A DNA stretch of 64,000 nucleotides from Xanthostigma xanthostigma (GCA_963575645.1 OY754464.1:81938948-82002947); one strand, 5' to 3'. Shown: positions 1-12,492, numbered from the stretch's first letter. Numbers and translations: made by a program. Notes: generated from the sequence alone by a model not told the origin.

Positions 1-422
1 CGAGAAAGTAACAAATTTTTATTCGTTCATTAGTAAACTATTATTTTGGGGAGTAGGGAGAAAATAAAAAAAACCTAAGGTATCTCTTAAAAACTTCAAG
101 TATTTAAAAATGTACGACATTTTCCAAAAACTCGCTTTTGAGATCTTCTAGGCACATACTAACAGAAAATGACACCGAATAGAAAAATAATCTCAACTTC
201 TGGTTCGGTGGGCATTTGAAGTGTCTTTAAACACTGAAGCTACATTCAAACGTCTTTATCTCTGAAATTGGATACAGACCTCCGGGTGCGCTCATCGAAT
301 TCTGCGTGTCTTTTTCTATCAGTTCACCGAATTTGAAACGTATCCAATGCGTAGTATAGCCTTTGTTTTTTGCTGATTTTTTTGGACAATTTTGACAATC
401 TCTCGAAATCGATTCAAATTCG

Positions 423-830
423 GTAGACTTATAGAAAACTAGCTGCTGCTACCTCGCGGCTCCGCCCGCGATTGAGACGAAACACCATATAGCAACAACA
501 ATAGTGGCTGTGCTGTGTCCGTCAGTAGTCAGTGTTAAAGTAGTTTAGCCCCCTAAGGGGATAATTTTTCAAAAATCCCGCTGAGTACTCACTTACGCCA
601 TATATAGGGGACTTCTGTGCAAAATTTCATGTTTTTAGATTCATCGGTTTAGGCTGTGCGTTGTACGTCAGTCCAGTGTTAAAGTTTTAACTAATTAGAT
701 TAACCCCCTTAAGGGATGAATTTTCAAATATGTTTTCTTAGAGCTCACCTACGTTATATAAGGAACCCCTACGCAAAATTTCATATACCCACCGGTTTAG
801 GCTGTACTGTCTTAGCATTAAGGAAATTTT
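423..830. repeat. Dispersed repeat segment related to 1680-2000 and its inverse at 4490-4790
   Basis: It starts around 'agctgctgctacctcgcgg' and contains 'ctaagggg', 'ctgagtactcacttacgcc' and 'caccggtttaggctg'. The same ordered blocks recur at 1680-2000 and, reversed, at 4490-4790. It looks like the untranslated end of a retroelement but has no coding sequence. Confidence 0.6.
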
Positions 831-2039
831 AAGGAAAGGTAAATAAGTAAATTTTATTGTCAAAAACAGAAATATCAAAAATTTGCTATCCAGCTCCCAG
901 AAGCAGTTAGAGGTATTTATAGTGAACAGAGAATAGAAGAAGACAAAACATAGTTGCATAATAGTTTTTATAGTCACACCAAAAATTGCCGTCTTTAATG
1001 ACAATGCAGTGTCTCCAAACTTTTTTATTTTCAGTTTCTGAACCTCGTGGATTTTTTAAGAAGGCAATAAGAAAGCAATAATTGCAGGATTTTGTAAGAC
1101 CGTTTTAAAGACATGTCTATATTTAGTTTTTGTATTCATCAAATCGTTACATGGAACAATAAATTTTGATATTTTTACTACCTATCTCTTTTGCATTTTC
1201 TGATAATAACATCAAAATATATCACTTCCGTGTTAAATCTATATAATTTACAAAGATATTATGCATGCATAATAAGCTTGATAAGGAAACAAAAGAGGAA
1301 TTAATGTTTCAGCTTTTCAAGTCTAAATATTTCAATACTGTAAAATTACAGACATGACCTTTTGAGAACTGCAGTATACGCTGTATTCGACATTACGCAA
1401 TCTATAAAAATTCGTCAGTCAATAATATAAACAAAAATGTATCAGGCGCCGCAGCCTTTCAGAAAAAAAAAATTTTATACATAAACTAGCTCTTACCCGC
1501 AACTTCGTCTGCGTGGAATTTATGATTGTAAGCTTGTTATATTTGAATAAAAAACGAGTTATTGGAAAATGTCGAAAATCGACTAAAAACGAGAAAATGT
1601 TCTTAGTCTTAGGTTTCTTTTAGGACAATTTTGGAAAATCTGTCGGAACCGATTCAAATTTGGTATAGTCATATAGAGTACCAGCTGCTGTTACCCTCGT
1701 GGCTTCGCCCGAGATTGAGATGAAACACAATAGCAACAACAGTACCTAGTGGCTATGCGCTGTCTGTCAGTAAGTCAGTGTTAAAGTAGATTACTGATTA
1801 GCCCTCTAAGGAGAAAAATTTTCAAAAATCCTTTCTGAGTACTCACTTACGCCATATAAGGGACTTCTGTGCAAAATTGCATGCTTCTAGACCCACCGGT
1901 TTAGACTGTGCGTTGTACGGTCAGTATGCTAGAGTTTTAACTAAGTGAATAAACCCCCGTAAGGGATGATTTTTCAAAAATCGTTTTTAGGGTTCCGTAC
2001 CCGAAGGGTGCTCAAACGGAACCCTATTACTAAGCCTCC

Positions 2040-2046
2040 GCTGTCC

Positions 2047-2084
<38 letters not shown>

Positions 2085-2092
2085 CTGTCAGC
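2040..2092. repeat. GTCT microsatellite
   Basis: About 12 near-perfect CTGT/GTCT tetranucleotide units with two C substitutions, inside the start of the 1.4 kb inserted element. It is a simple repeat and likely variable in length. Confidence 0.9.
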
Positions 2093-2699
2093 GGGCTGTA
2101 TCTCAAGAACCGTAATAGGTAGAGAGTTGAAATTTTCACAGAGTATGTATTTCTATTGCCGCTAGAACAACAAATAATTAAAAACCCCCCAAAACTCCCA
2201 AAAGAGGAGCAAACTAAGTTTTTTGCTTATAATTCGCTCAATTTAAATCAGATCGTTTCGAGACCTGTCTTAAACGAAAGAGGAGAAAATTTTACATAGA
2301 TTTTGTATAACAGAATTCGTCGAAACACTTTTTTTATACAGCTTTATATAGAAATATAATGTATAAATTCAATTTTGTCTAATCCATAGCATACACGGGG
2401 ATCGTCTGTCTTCGTTTGTTGCATAGTGTACTATGGGAATTTAAAAATTGCGTATGTTTTGTCTTAAAAAAAAAGATTGCATTTGTTCAAAAATGAATGT
2501 CATTTCAATAATTAGTCAGTCTTTTGACATTAGTATTTTGTGAAATGCAACGCCTTCTGAGTTAACGATTTGAATAACTAATTAATTAATTATTAGAACA
2601 TATTGCTTTGACAGATGCAAACGTCATTTTTGATATTTTTTACCATTCCAACACCATGGATGAACAGAATGAAACCAAATTTTGGGAGGATTTTTAATA

Positions 2700-3190
2700 T
2701 GCAAATATGAAGAGGCCTATTGTTTTTGAGAGACGTCGGCGCAAGCGCAAAAGAAATATATATTATATTGTTGTTTTTATAAGATAATAGTATACTTTTC
2801 ATAATATTATTTTGTTTTACAGGAGTTTTGTAAAATAAATTTTTGAAAAAAATCAGCGCATGCGTAGAAGAAATATATACTATAAGGCTGTTTTTTATAT
2901 AATAACGGCATACTTTTCATAACGGTTTATTATTCTATCTGTGTTTACAAAAGTTTGGAATTTTTTTGGGAAAAATTGGCGCATGCGCAAAAGAAATATA
3001 TGCAATAACATTGTTTTATTTAATGATAGTAGGTATATATTTCATAATGGTTTAATAGAAAGTTTTGTAAAAAGTTTTAGGGGGAAAGGCGGCGCATGCG
3101 CAACAGAGATATTTGCCATAACGTTGTTATTTGATATGATGGTATATTTATCAAAACTTTATATTATTTTATTCTACAAGAAATTTTTGT
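2700..3190. repeat. Four degenerate ~118-bp tandem units, each with a GCGCATGCGC-like palindrome
   Basis: Units are marked by GCGCAAGCGC or GCGCATGCGC-type cores starting at 2739, 2856, 2979 and 3092 (spacings 117, 123 and 113). Each core is followed by an A/G-rich stretch and ATAT, then a spacer containing 'tttcata' and 'gttttgtaa'. The core resembles the palindromic NRF-1/Erect-wing site. An isolated related unit lies near 29930-30010, also with GCGCATGCGC. The array is part of the inserted element at 1990-3391. Confidence 0.7.
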
Positions 3191-5649
3191 AAAAAAAGTG
3201 TTTATAATATAAAAACGCCGGGGTGTATTATATAAAATTTCACGCCTTGAAATTCTTGAACTACTTGCATACTCCCACTGGTTACATATTGTTATAGCGC
3301 CTCTCTTGTTTCTTTTAAAAAAGTATTTAAAAAGTACATAGTGTACGGAACCCTTCGTGTGCGAGTCCGACTCACACTTGACCGGTTTTTTATTTAATAC
3401 ACATCCACGTTATATAAGGAACTCATGTAGCAAATTTCATTACGCTAGACCAACCGGTTTAGGCAGTGCATTTTCTGTCAGCCTTTTTGGGACTTTTTTA
3501 TTAGGAAAAAATATGAAAAAAGTGCAATAAATTTATTTCAATAAAACGTAAATATCAGAAATTTGGTATCCAGCTCCCAGAAGCAGTTAGAGGTATTTAT
3601 AGTGAATAGAGAATAGAAGAAGACAAAACATAGTTGCATAATAGTTTTTATACTCACACCAAAATAAATAGCGAATAAAGCAAGACGACATACTTGTTAT
3701 CTAATGAAATATATTTTTAAAATTTTAACCCCTTCCACAGTCAGGGCCGAACTAAATTCAAATATTTCGTTGTTTGAGTGTATAAAGAGAATTCTAAATT
3801 ATCGTAAAAATTAGTTTGTAGTAAAAAGAAACATATTATGAACACATTTTTATTTATTTGTTTATTATACACAGTTGTCCAACAGAAAAGTAAGTCCAAC
3901 TGCAAAGTAAACTATCTTGTTTACAAATCTTTATGTTGGACAACTGTGTATAATAAACAATAAATAAAAATGTGCTCATATGTTTCTTTTTACTAAAAAC
4001 TATTTTTTTCCGATATTTTAGAATTCTCTTTATACACTCAAAAAACGAAATATTTGAATTTACTTTTCTCAACTATTTTCAGGTTTCAAAAAGGTATAAG
4101 TGGGTGAGTTCGGCCCTGACTGTGGAAAGGGTTAAAATTTTAAAAATATAATTCATTAGATAACAAGTCTGTCGTCTTGCTTTATTCACTAAGTATTTAT
4201 TTTGGTGTGAGTATAAAAACTATTATGCAACTATGTTTTGTCTTCTTCTATTCTCTATTCACTATAAATACCTCTAACTGCTTCTGGGAGCTGGATAGCA
4301 AATTTCTGATATTTACGTTTTATTGAAATAAATTTATTGCACTTTTTTCATATTTTTTCCTAATAAAAAAGTCCCAAAAAGGCTGACAGAAAATGCACTG
4401 CCTAAACCGGTTGGTCTAGCGTAATGAAATTTGGTACATGAGTTCCTTATATAACGTGGATGTGTATTAAAAAACGATTTTTGAAAAATCATCCCTTACG
4501 GGGGTTTATTCACATGGTTAAAACTCTTGCATACTGACCGCACAACGCACAAGTGGGTCTAGAAGCATGCAATTTTGCACAGAAGTCCCTTATATGGCGT
4601 AAGTGAGTACTCAGAAAGGATTTTTGAAAATTTTTCTCCTTAGAGGGCTAATCAGTATCTACTTTAACACTGACTTAGTAGACAGACAGCGCACAGCCAC
4701 TAGGTACTGTTGTTGCTATTGTGTTTCATCTCAATCTCGGGCGAAGCCGCGAGGATAACAGCAGCTGGTACTCTATAATATGACTATACCAAATTTGAAT
4801 CGGTTCCGAGAGATTTTCCAAAATTGTCCAAAAAGAAACCTAAGACTAAGAACATTTTCTCGTTTTTAGTCGATTTTCGACATTTTCCAATAACTCGTTT
4901 TTTATTCAAATATACCAAGTTTACAATCATAAACTCCACGCAGACGAAGTCGCGGGTAAGAGCTAGTTTATGTATAAAATAATTTTTTTTTCTGAAAGGC
5001 TGCGGCGCCTGATACATTTTTGTTTATATTATTGACTGACGAATTTTTATAGATTGCGTAATGTCGAATACAGCGTATACTGCAGTTCTCAAAAGGTCAT
5101 GTCTGTAATTTTACAGTATTGAAATATTTAGACTTGAAAAGCTGAAACATTAATTCCTCTTTTGTTTCCTTATCAAGCTTATTATGCATGCATAATATCT
5201 TTGTAAATTATATAGATTTAACACGGAAGTGATATATTTGGATGTTATTATCAGAAAATGCAAAAGAGATAGGCAGTAAAAATATCAAAATTTATTGTTC
5301 CGTGTAACGATTTGATGAATACAAAAACTAAATATAGACCTGTCTTTAAAACGGTCTTACAAAATCCTGCAATTATTGCTTTCTTATTGCCTTCTTAAAA
5401 AATCCACGAGGTTCAGAAACTGAAAATAAAAAAGTTTGGAGACACTGCATTGTCATTAAAGACGGCAACTTTTGGTGTGAGTATAAAAACTATTATGCAA
5501 CTATGTTTTGTCTTCTTCTATTCTCTATTCACTATAAATACCTCTAACTGCTTCTGGGAGCAGGATAGCAAATTTTTGATATTTCCGTTTTTGACAATAA
5601 AATTTACTTATTAACAAGATAGCGAGCAGTGGAAATCAGTGATGTCACA

Positions 5650-5850
5650 TCCAACAGCGTAGCGTGCAAAGCTACCTGCAAGACTCCAAGCAAGCTAGCG
5701 AGCAGGAAATCCTGCATCGTGTGAAGGGGCCTTTATTATTTGGAGTTCATGTGCCACTAAGGCACTTACACTATTGGCGTCGGTCTGATGGCGGGACCTA
5801 GGGATCGGACCAAAAAAATCTGACATCGATAATTTTTCCCCTGTGGTCTT
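5650..5850. repeat. Fragments of two dispersed repeats
   Basis: 5650-5745 ends with 'gtgtgaaggggccttt', a terminus type also seen near 58520. Positions 5759-5850 match the start of the element copies at 36971 and 60183 (GCACTTACACTATTGGCGTC, then GCGGGACCTAGG), but only the first 90 bp or so are present. Confidence 0.55.
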
Positions 5851-5950
5851 CATTTGTTTATCTACTCAATGTGCAGTGGTGAAGACAACAAATCATGTCG
5901 AAAATATGTCTGCGTTGGTTTCATCGATGTAATTCCCTGATTATTCCCCA

Positions 5951-6268
5951 TATATTTAATACCCTCTATATTGCTAGCAAAGATCGGGAGAAAGACTTAA
6001 ACACTGCGATGGTCTGTCTCACTTATTATACTCTGAGTCTCATACGCATGTCCGTGAATGGATGCGCGTCAGTTTCCACATGGAACTAAACTGTGAAAGG
6101 GAGGTGGTTTGCTCTATTTCCCTTACTAATTGCCCCTCTACAGACGCGACACGCGCACAACGAGTCAAGTAAAAAAAATGAGATAGAAAACAGTAATTTG
6201 CTGTCTCACTTCATGGGCCACACTTCCACTTGCGGCCACTAGCAATATAGAAGTTGTTATAAATATTA
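5951..6268. mobile_element. Inverted-repeat element, family B copy 1
   Basis: Its ends are TATATTTAATAC...CTATATTGCTAG and the inverse CTAGCAATATAG. The interior has 'cgcacaacg', 'ctgtgaaaggga' and 'gcggccact' blocks shared with copies at 13763-14063, 36046-36300 and 50762-51103. It is a non-autonomous element with no transposase. Confidence 0.65.
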
Positions 6269-6717
6269 TGTTATTCCGACAATATAATATTATATAGCAT
6301 ATATTAGCATGTAGTATATCTCTCTTTATCAAAATTTTTATGTCTTTATCTATGGCGTTAGCCAATCAGGACCAACGAGCTTTTACGATTTAAAAAAAGA
6401 CAGAAGTATGTGTTTGCACCCTCCTTGGCGTAGTAAGAGGGGGGGGGGAGAGGCAGGTAGGCTACATCATTAATTGTTCACGTTCAAATAACAAGATAAA
6501 TCTATAATAATCTACGTTTTTTTGTCGTGAAATTTCTCCAAAAAGTCGTGTTGATCGATTTCGTATCTATGAACAGTTTTCAAATTATGTATAAGTACCA
6601 GCTGGCAATGGTAGGTAGAGTTGAAAATTTGGCCCTCCCTACGATAAAATCGTTGCTACGCTTATGTGCACCCTAATGGTTCGATTGCGATTTTATTTCT
6701 ATGTTCGGTATATAATA

Positions 6718-6951
6718 CTGCCTTAAAAAAGGCAAAGGGCAGTAAGTGACATTTATTGAAAAATGAGTTCATACTGAAACCAACGACAGCAGTAAGTGCT
6801 GCAGCAATAATTTTATTGTCTTTAAAAAATGTTTCCCCCATGTTTTGGTTTCCATAATCTAAAATTCTGGACGGTCAATACATTTTAGTAAACCTTAATT
6901 TACTCAAATTCATAAGTTGGCCACTTACTGCCTTTTGCCTTTTTACGGCAG
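6718..6951. mobile_element. Short inverted-repeat element with CTGCC...GGCAG ends
   Basis: The terminal inverted repeats are about 30 bp: CTGCC, then AAAAAAGGCAAAGGGCAGTA on the left, and its inverse CACTTACTGCC...GCCTTTTTACGGCAG on the right. It is inserted in a segment ('gcgattttatttctatg') that also occurs, reversed and empty, near 36302-36335, which supports a real insertion. No coding sequence. Confidence 0.7.
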
Positions 6952-6989
6952 AATAAATATCGCTTCGGATACATATCGGACATAACTGC

Positions 6990-8080
6990 AAAAAGTCAAA
7001 TATGTAGTATGTACTGTCTGGCAACCCTAGCCGAGGCTGCTAGTCCATCTCTGCTGACGCCAGTGTGTTGTAGAAAATCTGATGATTGGATCAACGTCTA
7101 TGATGTTTAAAGAACTTCACGAATAATTATAATATATTTATTTAACTGAATAATAATTTAAATATAATAATTTACATACAGATCGTGTATTTTTTATAAA
7201 AGAAACACAGAGTTTTTACAATATTGATTCCTTACATGGTGACTACAATAGACCTTAGAGAATACCCTGACCCAATGTGGAATCCATGGGCGGATATTGT
7301 TGGATGGGGAGCATAATTCTACTTAAAGTATTGTTTTAGCCTTTTTCTTAGCTTTCTACTATCAACTATGAATGTGATAATACAATATGATAATCACAGC
7401 AAAATTTGATAGATAATTTAATAATAATAATAATTACATACATCAATGTAATAATTTTGTTTTAATTTAGCATTTTTTATTTATACGTACGGTTTTCAAT
7501 CTGTTTATTTATTTTTCTACCGTGATATATCTATTAATTTGCTTGTTCCATAGAAAAGTATCGATTAAATGTTATTTTCGAAAGTTAAATAGAAATTTTA
7601 ATATGAAATGACAGGCACTATGATATTATTAATTACATTTTTACAACATTACTAAGTAGAGCATTTCATTTTAATGCATTTTTATGCGCAAAAATACATA
7701 GCTTAATGTATGATGAGAAATATATTGACTTTTCTTTTACAGTGGTGTTCGTAAACTCATTTTTATAATTAATATTTTTATAACTCTCAAAATTATTGAG
7801 TAATTTTAACCTTGGAAGAACACAAGAAAAATCATAATAATTATTTATTTGACTTATGACTATGTTCGAAAAAGATCTTTAGGTTTTATTATGGAGTATT
7901 GGAAAACGTTATCACATAGGTAATGATAAATCTAAGCACTTAAGAAACAGTGGGTATATCGATATTTAAAAAATGATAATGAATTATCATCTTAGCTTCA
8001 CGATTTTCCATTTCAAATAGTTGCAACCAAAATCCGTTCCATAAGATTTAACAAAATAATTTTGTTGAAAAATAAATTTA
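6990..8080. other. AT-rich stretch without recognised gene
   Basis: No long open frame with protein-like composition and no clear inverted repeat. Presumed intergenic DNA downstream of Ih. Confidence 0.6.
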
Positions 8081-8084
8081 TACA

Positions 8085-8269
8085 AAAAATAAAGAATAGT
8101 TACTTCTTACCACAACAGTTTTATTAGCGGATGTACATTTCGGGAGCTATGCTCTCATCTTCAGCAAACACTAAACTCTTTAGTGTTTGCTGACGATGAG
8201 AGCATAGCTCCCGAAATGTACATCCGCTAATAAAACTGTTGTGGTAAGAAGTAACTATTCTTTATTTTT
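8085..8269. repeat. Near-perfect palindrome, 91-bp arms, 3-bp loop
   Basis: Arms 8085-8175 and 8179-8269 are complementary with about one mismatch. Each contains 'ccacaacagttttattag' and 'atgtacatttcgggag'. A shortened relative sits at 44963-45040 inside another element. RNA from either strand would form a long hairpin. It could be a terminal duplication of a retroelement end or a small MITE. Confidence 0.85.
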
Positions 8270-9018
8270 CATTTTTGTTTCAACCACAGTGCTCTTAATT
8301 TTGTATACATAAATTTATATATTTTACCGATCTTGCCCAAATTATCGAAGCGTAAATAATTAAATAAAAAGCACAAAATATTATTATACGAAAAGTTATG
8401 CTATACTTTTAAATAGCTCTAGCGAATTAAGGAAATTTTAAATTAAAATAAATTACATTTTTTTGGAAAAATTGTTACTTTTTTGAAACATCGTATCTAT
8501 CTTTTTGGGGTTCCGTTTTTAATTTATCAATATAAGTAACGTTCTGATATATTCATTGTACCTAAGCAATTAGACAGAAACCATCGTAATTTTTTGATAT
8601 TTTTTAATTCCTTTTACCTCGTTATCCCTGTATTTCCCGGTTAATTTACAAACCCAAAATAATAACAGCAATTTCAATCTTACCCTGTATGTTATCATAA
8701 TAAGTATTTCTAGCAATCGGAATTACGAAACTTGCAATATCTAACGACAGAGCCCGAGCAACTATAATGGCGTGCGTCAGTCTTTTCTGCATTATAACAG
8801 CCCCGTATTGCGATTAATAAATAAGAAATTAAAATCACTCGGTATTTTCTATTTGCTTTACCAAGTGACATCTGGTGAATGCCAATACGTGAACCAGCTG
8901 ATCGCATTTTTATCGCGTGTGTTATTTACTGTACAAGTTTTGAGTGTTCTACGTTCCAAAAGTCTCGTTATTTTCATAGCGCGATTTTTCATAACGCCAC
9001 AAATTTTAGGAACACATA

Positions 9019-9686
9019 CAGGGTGTCCCACGACATGACTGCCATAGCCTGGACGATAGTTTTACGTGATAACGTATTCCGTAATACATAACCTAAATTT
9101 TAGTAGCTGTTAAACTTGGGCCGAAGCCTACTGCGCTCTCGCTTGCACGCACAAGGTAAGGCGGAACGTTAGGAACGTTACACTTTTTCGTGCGTGCAGC
9201 TGGTGTTTCATCAATTTATAAGACGTTATCACGTCAAAAGGTCTAATGAACATTTAGCCGGAACGCTATCCTAACTGAGCTAGAAGCATTTGAAATTTTA
9301 GATAAGTAGTAGTAGGAATTCCCTACTAATTTAAAAACCATTTAAAAAGCAATCGCTTTATTGAATTAGTTGCTCAAAATGTCCACCCAGTTGCTGTATA
9401 CATAGTCTAGCTCTTCTTAGAATTGAAGTGGTAGCTCTGCGAAGAGTCTCAGGATCAGCACGAATAAGTACTAATGGTGATTCACAGCCACCTGGTCTTT
9501 TTAATAATAACAAAACCAACAGCCGAACCTAATACCTGCATTAGTGGGCTTACTTATTTAAAATTTCAAATGCTTCTAGCTCAGTTAGGATAGCGTTCCG
9601 GGTATATGTTCATTAGACATTTTTGACTTGAATTCACCCCAGCAACACAGTCCCAGGCTATGACAGTCATGTCGTGGGACATCCTG
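9019..9686. mobile_element. Degenerate mariner-like element with a nested smaller element
   Basis: The terminal inverted repeats begin CAGGGTGTCCCACGACATGA on the left and end with the inverse (TCGTGGGACATCCTG) on the right, flanked by TA. On the minus strand within about 9350-9470 a remnant reads DPETLRRATTSILRRARLC, then IQQLGGHFEQLIQ and a stop, which resembles the conserved C-terminus of mariner transposases (RLRLC...GGHFE). The rest of the transposase is gone. The left half is interrupted by another element at about 9050-9232. Confidence 0.75.
9050..9232 (+). mobile_element. Nested small element, ends GTTTTACGTGATAACGT / ACGTTATCACGTCAAAA
   Basis: It sits inside the mariner relic and replaces sequence present in the opposite arm. 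Its terminal inverted repeats share the core ACGTGATAACGT. Copies in reverse orientation lie at about 52455-52700 and 62020-62700. Shared interior blocks include 'gcgctctcgcttgcacgca' and 'acgttccgcctgaccctg'. No coding sequence. Confidence 0.7.
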
Positions 9687-9911
9687 TATATTGCGTTATA
9701 GGAGAAAAGACTGTATTGTCAAAACTACAGTTGCAAGGCGTTTAGATAGACATACATGTTCAGTTTTCAACATTATCACAACATAGTTTCGTATACATTT
9801 ATGGTTATTTAATGTAACAGCCTTACATCAAAAGATTTATGAGTTTTTTTGAAGTTTCAGTCTCGTCTAGTAACTAAAAGACAAACAGTTATTGTCATTA
9901 ACCAAGCCTTT

Positions 9912-10110
9912 TTTATGGTTCCGTAGAAACTAGGAACCGTTATACTTCGTCCGCGTATCGTAGCCTTTCCATTCTCTCATTTATAAATACCCAAGTGAAC
10001 CCATTAAAACCCGAAAAGTAGCTATCTGCGTCTGTCTGTCTACTTAGTTCTTCTAAACACAATAGATTTTGATGCGGTTTACACCATCATTTAGTCTTTT
10101 AGAGAATTTT
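9912..10110. repeat. GGTTCCGTA-type dispersed repeat fragment
   Basis: It contains 'tatggttccgtag' and 'ctgcgtctgtctgtc', like the ends of the inserted element at 1990-3391. Degenerate and without coding potential. Confidence 0.4.
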
Positions 10111-11990
10111 TTATGGAAAGTTTATGGGTATAATACATTTATATTAAATTTAAAGATAGCAGAGAAATATTGATGTTTTGTAATCAAGTCATAAAAAGAC
10201 GCTTTTAGGACGCTTCCATGGCTTGCGCTGACTAAACCATAAGAGATACATCAAATTAATGTACTACATAATTGTTGGTTTTAAAAAGGTCTAAAGAAAA
10301 ATCTGCGATAGCGTATATCTATCTTGTAAGGATGACCCGCCGTAGCCATTTTTATCTTTCAAAAATCTGATCAAAAATAGTGAGTTATTTGAGAAGCTAT
10401 TTTGACCCAGACGGCAGTAATCCTTATCCAATTAATGGGTAATCTAGAAATATGGGCGAAGTTACGCCGGGGGGCGGACAATTAGTAATTCGAATATTAA
10501 AAATGGTTAGTTTGATATTGGAAATCTTTTGCATCATTTAAGGTGTTGTGGTGAAGGTTATAGGTTACTGGTTATTTTGACATGTATAAATGTGTAAAAC
10601 TGAATTGTATGTCTTCTATTATAGATCATCTGTTTATTAATTGTGATAAATCCGGTCAGAAAGTTTAAACTGGAAAATTTTAACTTGTAAGTGACTTTTC
10701 CTTGAAGTGTATTTAAAGTTCTTTAAAATGAATATATAGATGGTAATAAAATATTATTATCAATTTAAGATACTTTTCTATGTAACTTTTATTATTTTTT
10801 TTTCAATTTATTTATATTACATTGAAAGAAAAATATTTTTAAATGTTTTCTTTTATACAATTCAGTCTAAACTATTATTTGATTATTTATACTGGCAACT
10901 GGCAAGAACAATATGTTAACTAAAAAATAATCTATATTTACTTAAAACGTAGATATCAATCAATACTTTACTAATTAACCTGTTCAATACTCAATCTTTC
11001 ATGTAATAAAAAAATATTCAAATATGAATATTGTTAATCATTAAATGATTGAACAAATGAAGACGCTAAAGTATTCAAGGCGAATTTGCAGTTATTTTAA
11101 AGCAGTGAAACGCTTCAGCTATACTGAGGTCGCAGTTTTATTGTAGGTACTCACTAAAATTCAGTTTTTTTCATCTTTTCGTCAAAAATTCCAAAATTAA
11201 AAATCAGTCTTTTGATATGAAAAAAAAATGAGTGTACGTTAGAAGTTGTACTTCTTTGGCGTGATTGAAAATTAATTTTTAAATTATATCAAATTACAAA
11301 TAATCTATTCAAATAAAATAATCAAACGACTGCATGTGAATATGGTCTCTACCATACTCTATCCTCCTCACCCAATAAACCTAAAACAACGATATAATAT
11401 GACGAATGCGTGTCAATGGTTTTCTAATTCTATTTTGTTGGTAGCTTTTTGCTGTTACAGTATGCGTAAAAAATTTACTCTCATAACGCGTCAAAAGAAG
11501 TATAACTTTGAAACTGTGAATTTTTTTATCAAGTCTCGAAATCCGGAGATAAATTAAAAAGTATTTGCATATTTTTCTTGGAATTTTGTATAGTATCGAT
11601 TGATGTCTTTTCTTTTAATTTTTAAAAAGCCGAAATTTTTTTTTGTGTATTATTTAAGCTCAACTAATGTTAATGATTACGCGCATGCGATTTAGTACTT
11701 ATAGAATTAATTTATGAAATGCGAATATTTACTAAAAAAATGATTTTTAAAATATGCAAATAAATATTATAATTACATAAATAATAAAAGTTTTCTTTAA
11801 ATTGTATTCGAACTTAAATTTTTATTTACATAAAAATTTTTTTTTCATTCGTTATTTGAAGAGTAGAATACGGTATCTGAGAGAATATATTTTTGTACGT
11901 ATGCTTTTAGTTTTTTAAAAACAGAGTAAAAATTTAGTTCGAACTTTAGAAATCTGTTATTTTATTAGCCATATTTATAAATATTAGATA
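10111..11990. other. AT-rich stretch without recognised gene
   Basis: No protein-like reading frame; the short open frame at 11336-11557 has no recognisable features. No clear inverted repeats. Confidence 0.6.
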
Positions 11991-12006
11991 AATTATAATT
12001 TATATA

Positions 12007-12240
12007 CATGCTGTTTTTTTGAAAACTTTGGAGGTTTTTTTTTTTAAAAAGCAACAGGTTGAATAAAAAAAAACGTGTAACGAAAGTTGTTGGGTTTCAA
12101 GGAGGAAATAGTTTGGACACATTCTATCGAAACGATTTCCCCCCCGAAACCCAACAACTTTCGTTCGAATTTTTTTTTTATTCAACCCATTGTTTTTTAA
12201 AGAAAAACGTCCGAAATTTTCAAAAAAACACCCGGTATAT
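12007..12240. mobile_element. Palindromic element with ACCCGGTATA-type end
   Basis: Arms around 12007-12114 and 12129-12240 share GGTTGAATAAAAAAAAA and GAAAGTTGTTGGGTTTC with their inverses. Because of the symmetry both strands encode a similar peptide (MNKKK...TKVVGF.GGN), which is an artefact of the palindrome rather than a gene. Confidence 0.7.
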
Positions 12241-12492
12241 AAAATCTGGGTTTTTCAGATTGAGCCAATGTACTTTCAAACTTATGAAATTTGCAAAACA
12301 ACGAATGTAATACATTATTACAGTAAATACACCAATCAATAATCACAGCCAGATATTAATCTGTTTTCAATAAACAAATTTTCTATCATTTCGCCCTGAA
12401 AATCTCTTTCAGTTTCAACAAGACAAGAAGACAGATAAGAGAAGGGAAATAGAAAACAATAAAATATCAAAAATTTTTGGAAGTTCATAATA

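Larger units (their letters stand above)
1990..3391. mobile_element. Inserted element with GGTTCCGTA / ACCGGTTTTTT ends
   Basis: It interrupts the left foldback arm; the intact right arm lacks it, so it is a discrete insertion of about 1.4 kb. It begins GGTTCCGTACCCGAAGGGTG, has a GTCT microsatellite near its start, and ends with a CGAGTCCGACTCAC segment and ACCGGTTTTTT. The 3' T-run suggests retroposition, but no reverse-transcriptase coding is present. Internal fragments recur at 62176-62620 and around 29940-30010, and end-type sequence recurs at 40632-40690 and near 9920. Confidence 0.7.
842..5612. repeat. Large foldback (inverted repeat) with 49-bp loop
   Basis: The left arm (842-3884) is the reverse complement of the right arm (3934-5612) with few differences, once a 1.4 kb insertion at about 1990-3391 in the left arm is removed. 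Arm length is then about 1.65 kb. The loop is 3885-3933. Each arm also carries two copies of a roughly 100-bp segment (889-1000 and 3567-3665; 4203-4300 and 5477-5585). The uninterrupted right arm shows the empty site of the insertion. No transposase is visible. It could be a foldback-type element or two copies of one element inserted head to head. Confidence 0.85.

Noticed and set aside
8772-9091. Two overlapping plus-strand frames near the mariner relic
   Set aside because: They end in the element's terminal repeat and have no transposase or other motifs; the real remnant is on the minus strand further right.
12000-12310. Similar Lys-rich peptides on opposite strands
   Set aside because: Artefact of the palindrome at 12007-12240.
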